Positions 14,606-22,535 of a DNA stretch of 64,000 bases are shown piece after piece. Numbering within the stretch: position 1 is the first letter of the stretch; the number at the start of each line of letters is the position of its first letter. Position numbers and translations under genes: made by a program. The notes under the pieces were generated by a model. That model was not told where the DNA came from, did no database searches, and saw nothing but the letters and a program-made list of their open reading frames with translations. Location: the NCBI GenBank assembly GCA_037439785.1, contig JBBIVJ010000003.1, forward strand, positions 1 to 64,000, in the 5' to 3' direction. Source of the stretch: DSVZ01 sp037439785. GTDB lineage: Bacteria; Verrucomicrobiota; Verrucomicrobiia; Limisphaerales; J093.

Positions 14606-16429
14606 TCAGAAGTCAATGTAGAGGTCTTGAGCTCCGTAAATGACCATCCCAAGGCCAGCCATAGGCTCAGCCTTGCGAGCCTCCGCAACAGCCTCGCCGA
14701 CCCCTCGTAAAGGGCCTCCCCCGGGAGCCCGTTCCGCCCATGTTCTCCAGAAGGTGGTCATGTAGTTCATGTGGGGCGGCCACAATTGGTTGCCGCCCAG
14801 CACAGAAGTGAACCCCTTCTCCCGATTCCATCCCATGAAGGCCCGTGGCCGTATCCCCCGCTTCTCCCCGAAATCCAAGGCGGTCATCCCCGTCTTTTTC
14901 GGAATGCCAAACGCCTGCGGCCAGTCGCCGTCCGCCGTGTTGCAGCCGTCCATGAACACAAAGCGATACGGGTGCAAGTTGGTCGCTGTCAGCGGGTCCT
15001 TCAAATTGTTGCCCAGGAGGGATTGCACGTCCCCGAGCCGCAGACGCGCCCCGGCGTCGCCCAGGCTGCTGCCGCTGCCATGACCAAAGTAGAAGAAGTT
15101 CCGGCAATCGAAACGCGCCATCTGGTTGGTCACCGTGCTCCAGTCGGCCGGGGTCTGGACCTCAAAGGGAGTCACAAACGTCCCTAAAAGGTTGGGGTGA
15201 AACGCCTCCACTACGCTCCAGATTGCCTCCATCATGATGCGCACGTCAGTCCAACCCGGCTGCCAGGATTGGAACGGCTGCTTGTAGCACACCACAGACT
15301 TGGTCGGAATGAACCAAGGCGGCTCGATGAACACCTTGCGTGTGCTCGTGGAAGGGGAACCGCCCCCCGAGGGCTGCACGGTCATGGCCAACGTGTAGAA
15401 GGTGCTGGGGTTCTGATTTCCCGATCCGTCCGTGTTGTCCAGACTGAAGCCAGGACCGGGGAATTCGGGGTAGTTGCAGTAGCCGTCCGCAGCAATGTAG
15501 CCCTGCAAGTGACCGACGTGCGTATCGTGGTCATCGTAGATGTCCAACACCCAGGTGCCGCTGCTGTAGATCGTCTGTGCGCCCACATAGATCGCCAAGC
15601 CCCCGACCTCCCATGGATCGGGATAAAACACGACGTTCGATACGGTGACCGAAATCGGTTCTGCAAGATAGACCACGTCATTGTCAAGGCGTGCGCCGAC
15701 CTGCAATACGTAGTTCCCGTTGGGCACATACGTTGTGTCCCAAGTCCCGGTGAGCGTAACGCCCGTCTCCAAAGGCAACGCGGGAAAGCTCGATCCGGGC
15801 AAGTTGTCGTCACTCCCGGCGTCCGACAGAAAAACCTCGGACAGAGTCGTGAAGGAGTCGAAATGGCCGAACTCAACCGGCAACAGAACCTGCCCGCTGA
15901 TGACCATCCCGTTGGTGTAGCCCACCAAATGAACGCCGACCCGTACCACCTGATAGAAGCCAATGGCTCCCAACGGCACTTCGCCGCCTCCATCCTCGGT
16001 CAACGGACCATGGCCTGGATCCCGAATCCAGCGAGGATCCCAAGGCGCGGGTGGCAACGGAGGCCATTCGACCTTGTCGGTATCGCTGTCGCCCAGGCCA
16101 GCGGAAGCTCCCTCCGGTGGGAGCGGATTGCCGCCACCGCCACCGCCCCCTCCGCCGGTTGGATACTCGACCACGCCGACATGGGTAAACACGGTTCGAT
16201 TGGTGCCCGAAGCGGCGGGATAACTATTGGTCAGAATGGTCCAAGGATGCGCCTCGTCCAGGCGCGCCCGATACCGGACGATGAACGTCTCGTTTGCTGT
16301 GCTCGGCCAGGAGAGTACAGCGTTGGTGCCCTGAATCTGAAGCCTGAGGTCTTCGATGGCGTGAACACGGTACTGGCCTGCAGAAAGGACCAGCAGTGTG
16401 AGTGCGGTGAGTGCGATGCGCGCATTCAT
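14606..16429 (-). CDS. Secreted protein with caspase/gingipain-like His/Cys pair (cassette 2)
   Basis: 607 residues from the ATG at 16429; the signal peptide ends near RVHA. Residues 25-90 form a beta domain (VLSWPSTANETFIVRYRARL) shared with the 1830-2705 protein. A Gly-rich linker and an Ig-like central region (about 170-350) follow. The C-terminal part has FFYFGHGSG with His450 and, 46 residues on, FVFMDGCNTADGDW with Cys496. Both follow hydrophobic strands, the arrangement of clan CD peptidases (caspase, gingipain C25, CHAT). This is pattern recognition: the fold and activity are not proven. It is the first gene of a cassette of about 2.9 kb, and the next gene starts 2 bases after its stop. 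Confidence 0.78.
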   Translation of the reverse strand: MNARIALTALTLLVLSAGQYRVHAIEDLRLQIQGTNAVLSWPSTANETFIVRYRARLDEAHPWTILTNSYPAASGTNRTVFTHVGVVEYPTGGGGGGGGGNPLPPEGASAGLGDSDTDKVEWPPLPPAPWDPRWIRDPGHGPLTEDGGGEVPLGAIGFYQVVRVGVHLVGYTNGMVISGQVLLPVEFGHFDSFTTLSEVFLSDAGSDDNLPGSSFPALPLETGVTLTGTWDTTYVPNGNYVLQVGARLDNDVVYLAEPISVTVSNVVFYPDPWEVGGLAIYVGAQTIYSSGTWVLDIYDDHDTHVGHLQGYIAADGYCNYPEFPGPGFSLDNTDGSGNQNPSTFYTLAMTVQPSGGGSPSTSTRKVFIEPPWFIPTKSVVCYKQPFQSWQPGWTDVRIMMEAIWSVVEAFHPNLLGTFVTPFEVQTPADWSTVTNQMARFDCRNFFYFGHGSGSSLGDAGARLRLGDVQSLLGNNLKDPLTATNLHPYRFVFMDGCNTADGDWPQAFGIPKKTGMTALDFGEKRGIRPRAFMGWNREKGFTSVLGGNQLWPPHMNYMTTFWRTWAERAPGGGPLRGVGEAVAEARKAEPMAGLGMVIYGAQDLYIDF

Positions 16430-16453
16430 GGTCGTATGGATTTGATGGTTTTG

Positions 16454-16546
16454 GTCCAACGACCCAAGCTCAGCGACCCGGCGCTCGGGAGGCAATGATT
16501 GCAACCGCGACGCCCCCGCCGGGTTCGCTGCAGCGCATGGTTAGAC
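16454..16546 (-). repeat. attC site (93 bp) closing cassette 1
   Basis: The ends are GTCCAAC (16454-16460) and GTTAGAC (16540-16546), both fitting the consensus. It belongs to the 93-bp family (GACCCAAGCTCAGCGACCCG ... CGCTGCAGCGCATGG). Its GTTAGAC matches the core at the attI junction (GTCTAAC at 16867-16873 on the + strand), as expected for an inserted cassette. Confidence 0.93.
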
Positions 16547-16556
16547 GGCGAATAAT

Positions 16557-16856
16557 TCATCGCAAACGCTCTTTCGGCCTGCTGCTGCGCTCCAACTCCC
16601 GCGCCTCTTTTGCAGCCATCTGGCCATCATAACGGCCTACCCGTCCTGCAATCGTAATCTCATCATGTGAGTCTCCCCAACTGCAAAGACCAACCTCATC
16701 CGGCGTCTGATAACCTGCGCGGTAGCTTTCCAAATATGCACTTCGAGCTTTCGGATTTCGGTCAAAGCGCGTCACCTTCGGCACGGGAATCTCTTTCGGA
16801 GTGGTGGCGCAACCCACCGAAAACGCCATCAGCATTATGAGAACATAATTGCGCAT
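16557..16856 (-). CDS. Small predicted lipoprotein, first cassette gene after attI
   Basis: 99 residues. The N-terminus MRNYVLIMLMAFSVGCATTP is a short lipoprotein signal with Cys16 as probable lipidation site. The mature part is polar (FDRNPKARSAYLESYRAGYQ) and ends in a very basic tail. The start codon is about 10 bases inside the attI/cassette junction. Being closest to the integrase, it would be the most strongly expressed cassette if a Pc promoter lies in intI or attI. Function unknown. Confidence 0.75.
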   Translation of the reverse strand: MRNYVLIMLMAFSVGCATTPKEIPVPKVTRFDRNPKARSAYLESYRAGYQTPDEVGLCSWGDSHDEITIAGRVGRYDGQMAAKEARELERSSRPKERLR

Positions 16857-16866
16857 AGCTGTAGCC

Positions 16867-16981
16867 GTCTAACATTTAAGTGAGCGACAGCGCAGCGGCG
16901 GCTTTTGTCGTCGTATTGCTCCGTGCGGTCGCCATAATTTTAGGGTCGGTATCGTGGGGGTGCGCTAGAAGTTCGTCAAGC
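16867..16981. other. attI region between cassette 1 and intI
   Basis: The core GTCTAAC (GTTAGAC on the cassette strand) at 16867-16873 marks the insertion point. The adjoining AAGTGAGCGACAGCGCAGCGG echoes the GAGCGACAG arm of the attC sites. The rest of this stretch separates the first cassette from the integrase start, where attI and the divergent promoters should lie. A TTGACG reading toward the cassettes (16974-16979) could be a -35 box, but no good -10 follows at 16-19 bases, so the cassette promoter is not resolved. Confidence 0.7.
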
Positions 16982-18100
16982 ATGAATGTTCACGCTACCC
17001 AGCCAGCCGTTTCGCCAGTCGGGCGACGGCGGCAGCGACCGCTGGTGACCCCCAATCCCCGGGTTCCTTTACGGGAGCAACTGCACGAGGTCATGCGGTT
17101 TTTCCATTATTCGGAGCGCACCGAGGACGCGTACTGGCAGTGGATCGAGCGGTTTTTGCGGTTTCACAGGCGGCCGGTCGCCCCACGCCCCTCACCCGGC
17201 ACTGGCGCGCCCCTCGCTCCCGCGGGGGCGGGCCGGTGGCGGCATCCGCGGGACATGGGCGCGGAGGAGGTGCGGGCGTTCCTGACCCATTTGGCCACGG
17301 AGCGGCAGGTGGCGGCGTCCACGCAAAACCAAGCGTTGAACGCGTTGGTTTTCTTGTATGCCGAGGTGCTGCATCAACCGCTGGGGGACATCGGGGATTA
17401 CGTGCGGGTGCAGCGGCCCGCCCGGCTGCCGGAGGTGTTGAGCCGGGAGGAGACGCGGCGGGTGCTGGGGGCGGTGGAGGCGGAATTCGCCCTGCCGCTG
17501 CGGCTGCTCTACGGCAGCGGGATGCGGGTGTTTGAGTTGCTGCGCCTGCGGGTGAAAGACCTGGACCTGGAGCGCCGGCAGATCACCGTGCGGGATGGCA
17601 AAGGGGCGAAGGATCGGGTGACGATGGTGCCGGAGAGCCTGGTGGCGGCGCTGCGGGAACATTTGGGGGGCGTGCGCCGCCAGTATGAGACGGACGTGGC
17701 CGAGGGCTATGCCGGGGTGTGGCTACCTGAGGCGCTGGCGCGGAAGTATCCCAGCGCGCCGCGGGACTGGTCGTGGCAGTGGGTGTTCCCGGCGCGCGGG
17801 TTGACGGCCGGGCGGGTGCGCCCCGACGCGCCCGCTTATGGCCGGGGTCTATGGCGGCATCATGTCCTGCCAGAGACGCTGCAGCGGGCGATGAAAGCGG
17901 CGGTGCGCAAGGCGGGCCTGAGCAAACGGGCTACGCCGCACACGTTGCGGCACAGCTTCGCGACGCATCTGCTGGAGGGCGGGACGGACATCCGCACGGT
18001 GCAGGAGCTTTTGGGCCACAATAGCGTGGAAACGACGCAGATTTACACGCATGTCATGCAGCGGCCGGGGATCGGGGTGCGCAGTCCGCTGGATGGTTGA
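16982..18100 (+). CDS. intI: Integron integrase (tyrosine recombinase)
   Basis: 372 residues from the ATG at 16982; a GTG at 16880 would add 34 residues overlapping attI and lies outside the homologous region. The SAM-like N-terminal domain includes FFHYSERTEDAYWQWIERFL. The catalytic domain has Arg182 (GSGMR), Lys210 (GAKDR), His320 and Arg323 (TPHTLRHSF), His346 (LLGHNS) and nucleophile Tyr355 (QIYTHV). The IntI-specific insertion that separates integron integrases from XerC/XerD is present at about 246-270 (GVWLPEALARKYPSAP, then WSWQWVFPA). An extra Pro/Gly-rich loop occurs around 65-85. All catalytic residues are intact, so an active enzyme for attC x attI insertion is expected. It is transcribed away from the cassettes. 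Confidence 0.97.
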   Translation: MNVHATQPAVSPVGRRRQRPLVTPNPRVPLREQLHEVMRFFHYSERTEDAYWQWIERFLRFHRRPVAPRPSPGTGAPLAPAGAGRWRHPRDMGAEEVRAFLTHLATERQVAASTQNQALNALVFLYAEVLHQPLGDIGDYVRVQRPARLPEVLSREETRRVLGAVEAEFALPLRLLYGSGMRVFELLRLRVKDLDLERRQITVRDGKGAKDRVTMVPESLVAALREHLGGVRRQYETDVAEGYAGVWLPEALARKYPSAPRDWSWQWVFPARGLTAGRVRPDAPAYGRGLWRHHVLPETLQRAMKAAVRKAGLSKRATPHTLRHSFATHLLEGGTDIRTVQELLGHNSVETTQIYTHVMQRPGIGVRSPLDG

Positions 18101-18198
18101 ACGCGGATTGGGGATGGGTGGAAACCGGCCTCACCGGAGTAACCCCGCGGATTCGGGGGACGGCCGCAGATGGGGTGCATGGGGTGGACCGGGCGTAG

Positions 18199-18408
18199 GG
18201 TCTGCCCGGGGTATGGCTGCCCGACGCGTTGGGGCGCAAGTGGCCGCACGCCGGGGAGCAGCGGGAGTGTCAATGGTTCTGGCCGTCGCGGGAAACGAGC
18301 CGCGACCCGCGCACGGGCTTGCGGCGGCGGCATCATGTGCTGGATGCGACGTTCCAGCATTTCATCCGGCGGGCGGCGGGGCAGGTTCCGCGCGTGCGGT
18401 CAGCTTGA
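18199..18408 (+). pseudogene. Remnant of a second integron integrase
   Basis: This 69-codon open segment contains VWLPDALGRKWPHAGEQREC, then QWFWPSRE, RRRHHVLDATFQ and an end at TGA. It aligns with residues 246-308 of the neighbouring intact integrase (VWLPEALARKYPSAP, WQWVFPA, WRHHVLPETLQ), that is, the IntI-specific insertion and following helix. The catalytic HxxR, His and Tyr motifs and everything N-terminal are missing, and a TAG stands in frame upstream. It differs clearly from the intact gene, so it is a relic of another integrase and not a recent duplication. Confidence 0.72.
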
Positions 18409-18434
18409 ATGGCCTCGCCGTTCCGGGTGGTTCG

Positions 18435-19304
18435 TCATTTCACCGAGTCATCCGGCGGCATTCCCAGTCGCTCGTACAGGTTGCGGCGGGCCGCCTTGTC
18501 GCCATCCAGGATTTTGCGCGCGTAGCGGGCCACGGCCTCGGCCTGCGCACGTGGTACCACCACCACCCCGTCGCCATCGGCCACGATGACGTCCCCCGGC
18601 ATCACCGTGACGCCGCCGACCACCACGGGGCGGTTGACCGACTCGATTTCGTTGCGGCCCGGCCGGATGCCGCGGCCGGGGTGCTTGAAGTAGAGCGGGA
18701 TTTTCTGAGCGATGATCTCGTCGGTGTCCCGGGCGGTGGCGCTGGTGACGACGCCCACACAGCCGCGCAGTTTCCAGGTGAGGATGTTGTTCGAGCCAAT
18801 CGAACCCACGTCACTGTCCGGGGCGTCCTCGATCACGAGAGCGGAACCGGGGCGCAACAGCGGCACGAACGGCTCGGGCGAGCGGCGGCTGTACCAGGTG
18901 CCGGCCCAGCGATCGTACGCCTCGACCGGCAGGGGGCCGGGCTGGGGTTGCTGGGTGGGGACGTAGCGGGCGGTGACGGCAATGCCCACGAAGCGGTGCC
19001 GGAAGTGCTCGGGGTCGCGCCACAAGGGGCGGATGTCGGACGAGACCCGGCCCCGGTCCGGGAGGCCGACGGCATCCAGGCCATCACACACGTCGGCCAC
19101 CCGCAGGCCGTCGAAGAGCTTCAGCAACGCGGCGTCCTCCTCGGCCGTGAAGACCGGCGTGGCGAGGTAATTGGTGCCGGCGCGCAGGGTGTCGGGGTTG
19201 GGGGGTTCGGCAGCCTGCAGGCCCAGGACCAGCAAACCGGTCCATGCCCGCCCCCAGAGACGGAGCAATCGCCCGAAGGCATCGTGGCAAGACGGGAGTT
19301 TCAT
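18435..19304 (-). CDS. Secreted RraA-like protein (class II aldolase/RraA fold)
   Basis: 289 residues from the ATG at 19304, which opens a hydrophobic export signal (WTGLLVLGLQAAEPP). The RraA/HMG-aldolase fold is indicated by VADVCDGLDAVG, VIEDAPDSDVGSIG, GCVGVVTSATARDTDEI and GGVTVMPGDVIVADGDGVVV. The last two contain the conserved Arg-Asp and substrate-loop residues of the family. Known members are oxaloacetate decarboxylase/4-hydroxy-4-methyl-2-oxoglutarate aldolase or RNase E regulators; the periplasmic version is of unknown substrate. Longer in-frame starts lie in DNA that looks non-coding. It is convergent with the integrase region and diverges from the cytochrome gene. Confidence 0.85.
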   Translation of the reverse strand: MKLPSCHDAFGRLLRLWGRAWTGLLVLGLQAAEPPNPDTLRAGTNYLATPVFTAEEDAALLKLFDGLRVADVCDGLDAVGLPDRGRVSSDIRPLWRDPEHFRHRFVGIAVTARYVPTQQPQPGPLPVEAYDRWAGTWYSRRSPEPFVPLLRPGSALVIEDAPDSDVGSIGSNNILTWKLRGCVGVVTSATARDTDEIIAQKIPLYFKHPGRGIRPGRNEIESVNRPVVVGGVTVMPGDVIVADGDGVVVVPRAQAEAVARYARKILDGDKAARRNLYERLGMPPDDSVK

Positions 19305-19455
19305 GGGCCGAGTTTGGGCGATGCGGGCGGGCTGTAAACCGGAAAGCAGCGGGTTTGCCCGCGGAAGTGGGCACCGCTTCGGCCGGACCGTGGGGTCAAG
19401 CCACGGCGACGGCGCGCCGCTTGTTTTTCGTCCAAACGGCCGGTAATCAAGCCGC

Positions 19456-20643
19456 GTGCAAACCACCTCTCCCGACTCCCACACCGCGAGGAATATCTTC
19501 GGCACGTCGCGGCGCCCTGCTTGGCGTGGGGACGGAGGTTGCGTGGCCGTGCTGGCCTTGTGCCTGCGGGCAGGGGTGGGGGGCAATGCAGCCGGCGCGG
19601 AAGGGGTGGACTGGAGCCGGGCGTGGGCCCGCTACGAAGCGGCGTGCGCGGTCTGCCACGGCCCGCGGGGCCGCTACGATCCCTCCCTGCCCGGGGTGCA
19701 GGCGCTGGACCCCAAGCCGGCGGACCTCAGCGATCCGCTGTTCAACAGCCGCGAACCGCGAAGCGACTGGGAGCTGGCGATCACCCACGGTGGCGGGGCG
19801 CTGGGGTTTTCAGTGGCGATGCCGGCCTTTGGGGATGCATTCTCCCGCGAGGAAATCGCCGAGCTGGTGGACTACCTGAAGACCCTGCCCGGTCCGCACC
19901 GTTATCCGCCGGGGGATTTGAACTACCTGCTGGCCTTTCGCACCACGAAGGCCTGGCTGGAGGACGAGGTGGTGCTGGCCACGCGCTGGGACGGTTACGA
20001 CCGCGACGAGGATGAGTTGCAGGTCTCCGCCGAACTCGAAAACCGCTGGGGGGCGCGCTGGCAGTCGGAGCTGAAGCTGACCTACGCCGGCACAGGCGCG
20101 CCCAGCCACTGGGACGAACTGGAGCTGGGGGCCAAGTACGCCCTTTACGACAGCCTGCCGCATACCTTCCTGCTCTCGGGGGGTGTGGACCTGGCGTTCG
20201 CCCTGTCCGGCGCGGCCCACCTCGAGGTCATTCCCTTCCTGGCGGCGGCCAAGGGGCTGGGCGAGGCCTTTACCCTCCAGGCCAGCGTCAAGGGGCATCT
20301 GCCGCCGGAGGACATCGGCACGGGCGACGTCGAGCTGGCGGTGGCGCTGCACTGGATGCCCACGCCCTGGCCGCGCGGGGTTTTCCCCGGCGTCGAGTGG
20401 ACCGCCACCGCGCCGTTCGAGCCGGGGGACGGAGAGGCCTGGCGGTGGACGGTGCTGCCGCAGCTCAATTTCGGCTTGAGCCGCCGCGGGCACGTACGCG
20501 CGGCCGTGGGAGTGGAGCTGCCCTTGAACGACCGGACGTGGGATTTCCGCCTCCACGCCTACCTGCTCTGGGACTTTGCCGACGGGATGTTCTGGGAGGG
20601 CTGGCGCAAGGGTCGCCCGCCGGCGACGACCGAGTACGAGTAG
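19456..20643 (+). CDS. Cytochrome c domain fused to an outer-membrane beta-barrel-like domain
   Basis: 395 residues from a GTG start. A hydrophobic export segment (CVAVLALCLRAGVGG) precedes a class I cytochrome c domain with CAVCH heme attachment near residue 70 and a distal Met in VAMPAFGDAFS. From about residue 160 the protein shows alternating aromatic/polar strands (WQSELKLTYAG, ELELGAKYALYD, HTFLLSGGVDLAFAL, ... YLLWDFADG) ending WEGWRKG, typical of a transporter-like outer-membrane barrel. This suggests an electron carrier tethered at the outer membrane. The fusion is read directly; the function is inferred. Confidence 0.82.
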   Translation: MQTTSPDSHTARNIFGTSRRPAWRGDGGCVAVLALCLRAGVGGNAAGAEGVDWSRAWARYEAACAVCHGPRGRYDPSLPGVQALDPKPADLSDPLFNSREPRSDWELAITHGGGALGFSVAMPAFGDAFSREEIAELVDYLKTLPGPHRYPPGDLNYLLAFRTTKAWLEDEVVLATRWDGYDRDEDELQVSAELENRWGARWQSELKLTYAGTGAPSHWDELELGAKYALYDSLPHTFLLSGGVDLAFALSGAAHLEVIPFLAAAKGLGEAFTLQASVKGHLPPEDIGTGDVELAVALHWMPTPWPRGVFPGVEWTATAPFEPGDGEAWRWTVLPQLNFGLSRRGHVRAAVGVELPLNDRTWDFRLHAYLLWDFADGMFWEGWRKGRPPATTEYE

Positions 20644-20699
20644 AGCCGCGGGGCGCGCCGGCCCTGGCGATGCCGGGGCACGCGCACGCCGGGACGGGC

Positions 20700-22535
20700 T
20701 CAGGCGGGGGCGTATTTGATGACCCGCTGGCGCTCGGCGCGCTTGCGCTGGTTTTCGTCGAGGATGCGTTTGCGCAGGCGCAGGTGGTGGGGGGTGGCCT
20801 CGACGTACTCGTCCGGGCCGATGTATTCGAGGGCGCGCTCCAGGCTCAGCCGCAGGGGCGGGTTGAGCTGGATGCCCTTGCCTTCGCCCTGGGAGCGCAT
20901 GTTGGTGAGGTGTTTGGCCTTGCAGGGGTTGACCGGGATGTCGTTGTCGCGGGCGTTTTCGCCCACGATCATGCCGCGGTACACCTGGTCGCCGGGCTCG
21001 ACCATCAGCCGGCCGCGCTCCTGGATGGCGTTCAGGGCGTAGGCGGTGGCCAGCCCGTCCTCCATGCTGACCAGCGAGCCGTTTTTGCGCGCCGGGATTT
21101 CGCCCCGGTGCGGGCCGTACTCGTGGAAGAGGTGGCTCATGACGCCCAGGCCACGGGTGAGGTTGACCAGGTCGGTCTCGAAGCCGATGAGCCCGCGCAT
21201 GGGGATGAGCGCTTCGAGGGTCACCTGCTCGCCGTGGTGGTGCAGGGCGGTGATCTCGGCCTTGCGGAAGGCGAGGTTCTCGAGCACGGCGCCCATGTGG
21301 ACCTGGGGGATTTCCAGGAACAGCTTCTCGATGGGTTCGAGCAACTGCCCGTCGGCATCCTGCCGGTACAGCACTTCGGGGCGGGAGACCAGTACCTCGT
21401 AGCCCTCGCGCCGCATCTGCTCGACCAGGATGGCGATTTGCATCTCACCCCGGCCGCTGACGGTGAAGACCTTCGGATCGTCGGTGGCGGCCACGCGCAG
21501 GGCCACGTTGGTGCGCGTCTCCTTTTGCAGCCGCTCCCAGAGGTGGCGGGCGGTGACCAGCCGGCCGTCCTGCCCCGCCAGCGGGCCGTCGTTGACCGCA
21601 AATTCCATCTGGATGGTGGGCGGGTCCACGGGGATGTACGGCAGCGCGCCCCGCTCCGGCTTGTCGGCGATGGTCTCGCCGATGAAGACCGCCTCGAAGC
21701 CGGTGATGCCGACGATGTCGCCGGCGTGGGCCTCGGGGATTTCGGTGCGTTTGAGCCCTTCGAAGTGGTAGATCATGGTGATCCTCCCGGGAGTGACGCG
21801 CCCGTCCCCGTGCAGGCAGCAGGCGGCTTCCCCCACGTTGACCCTGCCGGAGACGATCTTGCCGAAGGCGATGCGGCCGAGGTAATCGGAGTAATCCAGG
21901 TTGGCCACCAGCACCTGGAAGCCCTCGCCGGCCCGCGCCCGGGGTGGGGGGATGTGGCGGACGATGGCCTCGAACAGCGGTTCCATCGTGCCGCCGACGT
22001 GGTCGAGGTCGGTCTTGGCGTAGCCGGCCTTGGCGCTGGCGAAGACGTAGGGAAAGTCCAGTTGCTCGTCCGTGGCATTGAGGGAGAGGAACAGCTCGAA
22101 GACCTGGTCGAGGACCCGTTTGGGGTTGGCGTTTTCGCGGTCAATTTTGTTGATGACCACCACCGGCTTGGCGCCGGCCTCGAGGGCCTTGCGCAGGACG
22201 AAGCGGGTTTGCGCCTGCGGGCCCTCTGCGGCGTCCACCACCAGCAGCACCCCGTCTATCATGTTCATGATCCGCTCGACCTCCCCGCCGAAGTCGGCGT
22301 GACCGGGGGTGTCCACGATGTTCACGTGGTAGTTCTTGTAGCGGAAGGCCGCGTTTTTGGCGCGGATGGTGATGCCCTTTTCGCGCTCCAGGTCCATCGA
22401 GTCCATGATGCGTTCCTCGCTGGCCTTGGCCTCGTTGGCGCGGAAGGTCCCGGACTGCTTGAGCAGACAGTCCACCAGCGTGGTCTTGCCGTGGTCCACG
22501 TGGGCGATGATCGCAATGTTGCGGATGTGTTGCAT
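20700..22535 (-). CDS. typA: Translational GTPase TypA/BipA
   Basis: 611 residues from the ATG at 22535 (MQHIRNIAIIAHVDHGKTTL); the longer frame upstream is not homologous. G1 AHVDHGKTT, G3 DTPGHADFGGEV, G4 NKID and G5-like SAK are present, then EF-G-like domains II, III and V and the TypA-specific C-terminus (GPDEYVEATPHHLRLRKRIL). Length matches the family. It is a ribosome-associated GTPase linked to 50S assembly, cold and stress adaptation. It appears monocistronic. Confidence 0.97.
   Translation of the reverse strand: MQHIRNIAIIAHVDHGKTTLVDCLLKQSGTFRANEAKASEERIMDSMDLEREKGITIRAKNAAFRYKNYHVNIVDTPGHADFGGEVERIMNMIDGVLLVVDAAEGPQAQTRFVLRKALEAGAKPVVVINKIDRENANPKRVLDQVFELFLSLNATDEQLDFPYVFASAKAGYAKTDLDHVGGTMEPLFEAIVRHIPPPRARAGEGFQVLVANLDYSDYLGRIAFGKIVSGRVNVGEAACCLHGDGRVTPGRITMIYHFEGLKRTEIPEAHAGDIVGITGFEAVFIGETIADKPERGALPYIPVDPPTIQMEFAVNDGPLAGQDGRLVTARHLWERLQKETRTNVALRVAATDDPKVFTVSGRGEMQIAILVEQMRREGYEVLVSRPEVLYRQDADGQLLEPIEKLFLEIPQVHMGAVLENLAFRKAEITALHHHGEQVTLEALIPMRGLIGFETDLVNLTRGLGVMSHLFHEYGPHRGEIPARKNGSLVSMEDGLATAYALNAIQERGRLMVEPGDQVYRGMIVGENARDNDIPVNPCKAKHLTNMRSQGEGKGIQLNPPLRLSLERALEYIGPDEYVEATPHHLRLRKRILDENQRKRAERQRVIKYAPA

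Larger units (their letters stand above)
1..18100. mobile_element. Chromosomal integron: intI, attI and at least nine cassettes
   Basis: This stretch has the classical integron layout. An integrase gene reads rightward (16982-18100) and every cassette gene to its left reads leftward. Eight attC sites separate the cassettes. Each has RYYYAAC/GTTRRRY-like ends and long imperfectly paired arms with unpaired extra bases, as known for single-stranded attC hairpins. Reading away from attI, the approximate cassette limits are 16872-16460, 16459-13512, 13511-13079, 13078-12697, 12696-9483, 9482-6198, 6197-2767, 2766-582 and 581 to beyond the left edge. The sites fall into a few sequence families, as in sedentary chromosomal integrons. 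Several cassettes exceed 2 kb, against the usual few hundred bases to about 1 kb. The assignment rests on the integrase plus site architecture read directly; activity is not shown. Confidence 0.93.

Noticed and set aside
576..16546. CRISPR array or terminal inverted repeats of transposons
   Set aside because: The repeats are 93-126 bases, irregularly spaced by 0.3-3.3 kb, each with integron core sites and adjoining gene stop codons. The spacers are genes, and no cas gene or transposase is present.
16880..16981. N-terminal extension of IntI from the GTG at 16880
   Set aside because: It would begin within the attI core region, adds 34 residues outside the integrase homology and includes a hydrophobic stretch not expected in a recombinase.
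17192..17662. Antisense ORF inside intI
   Set aside because: His/Pro/Arg-rich translation with no start signal; it is a shadow of the integrase frame.
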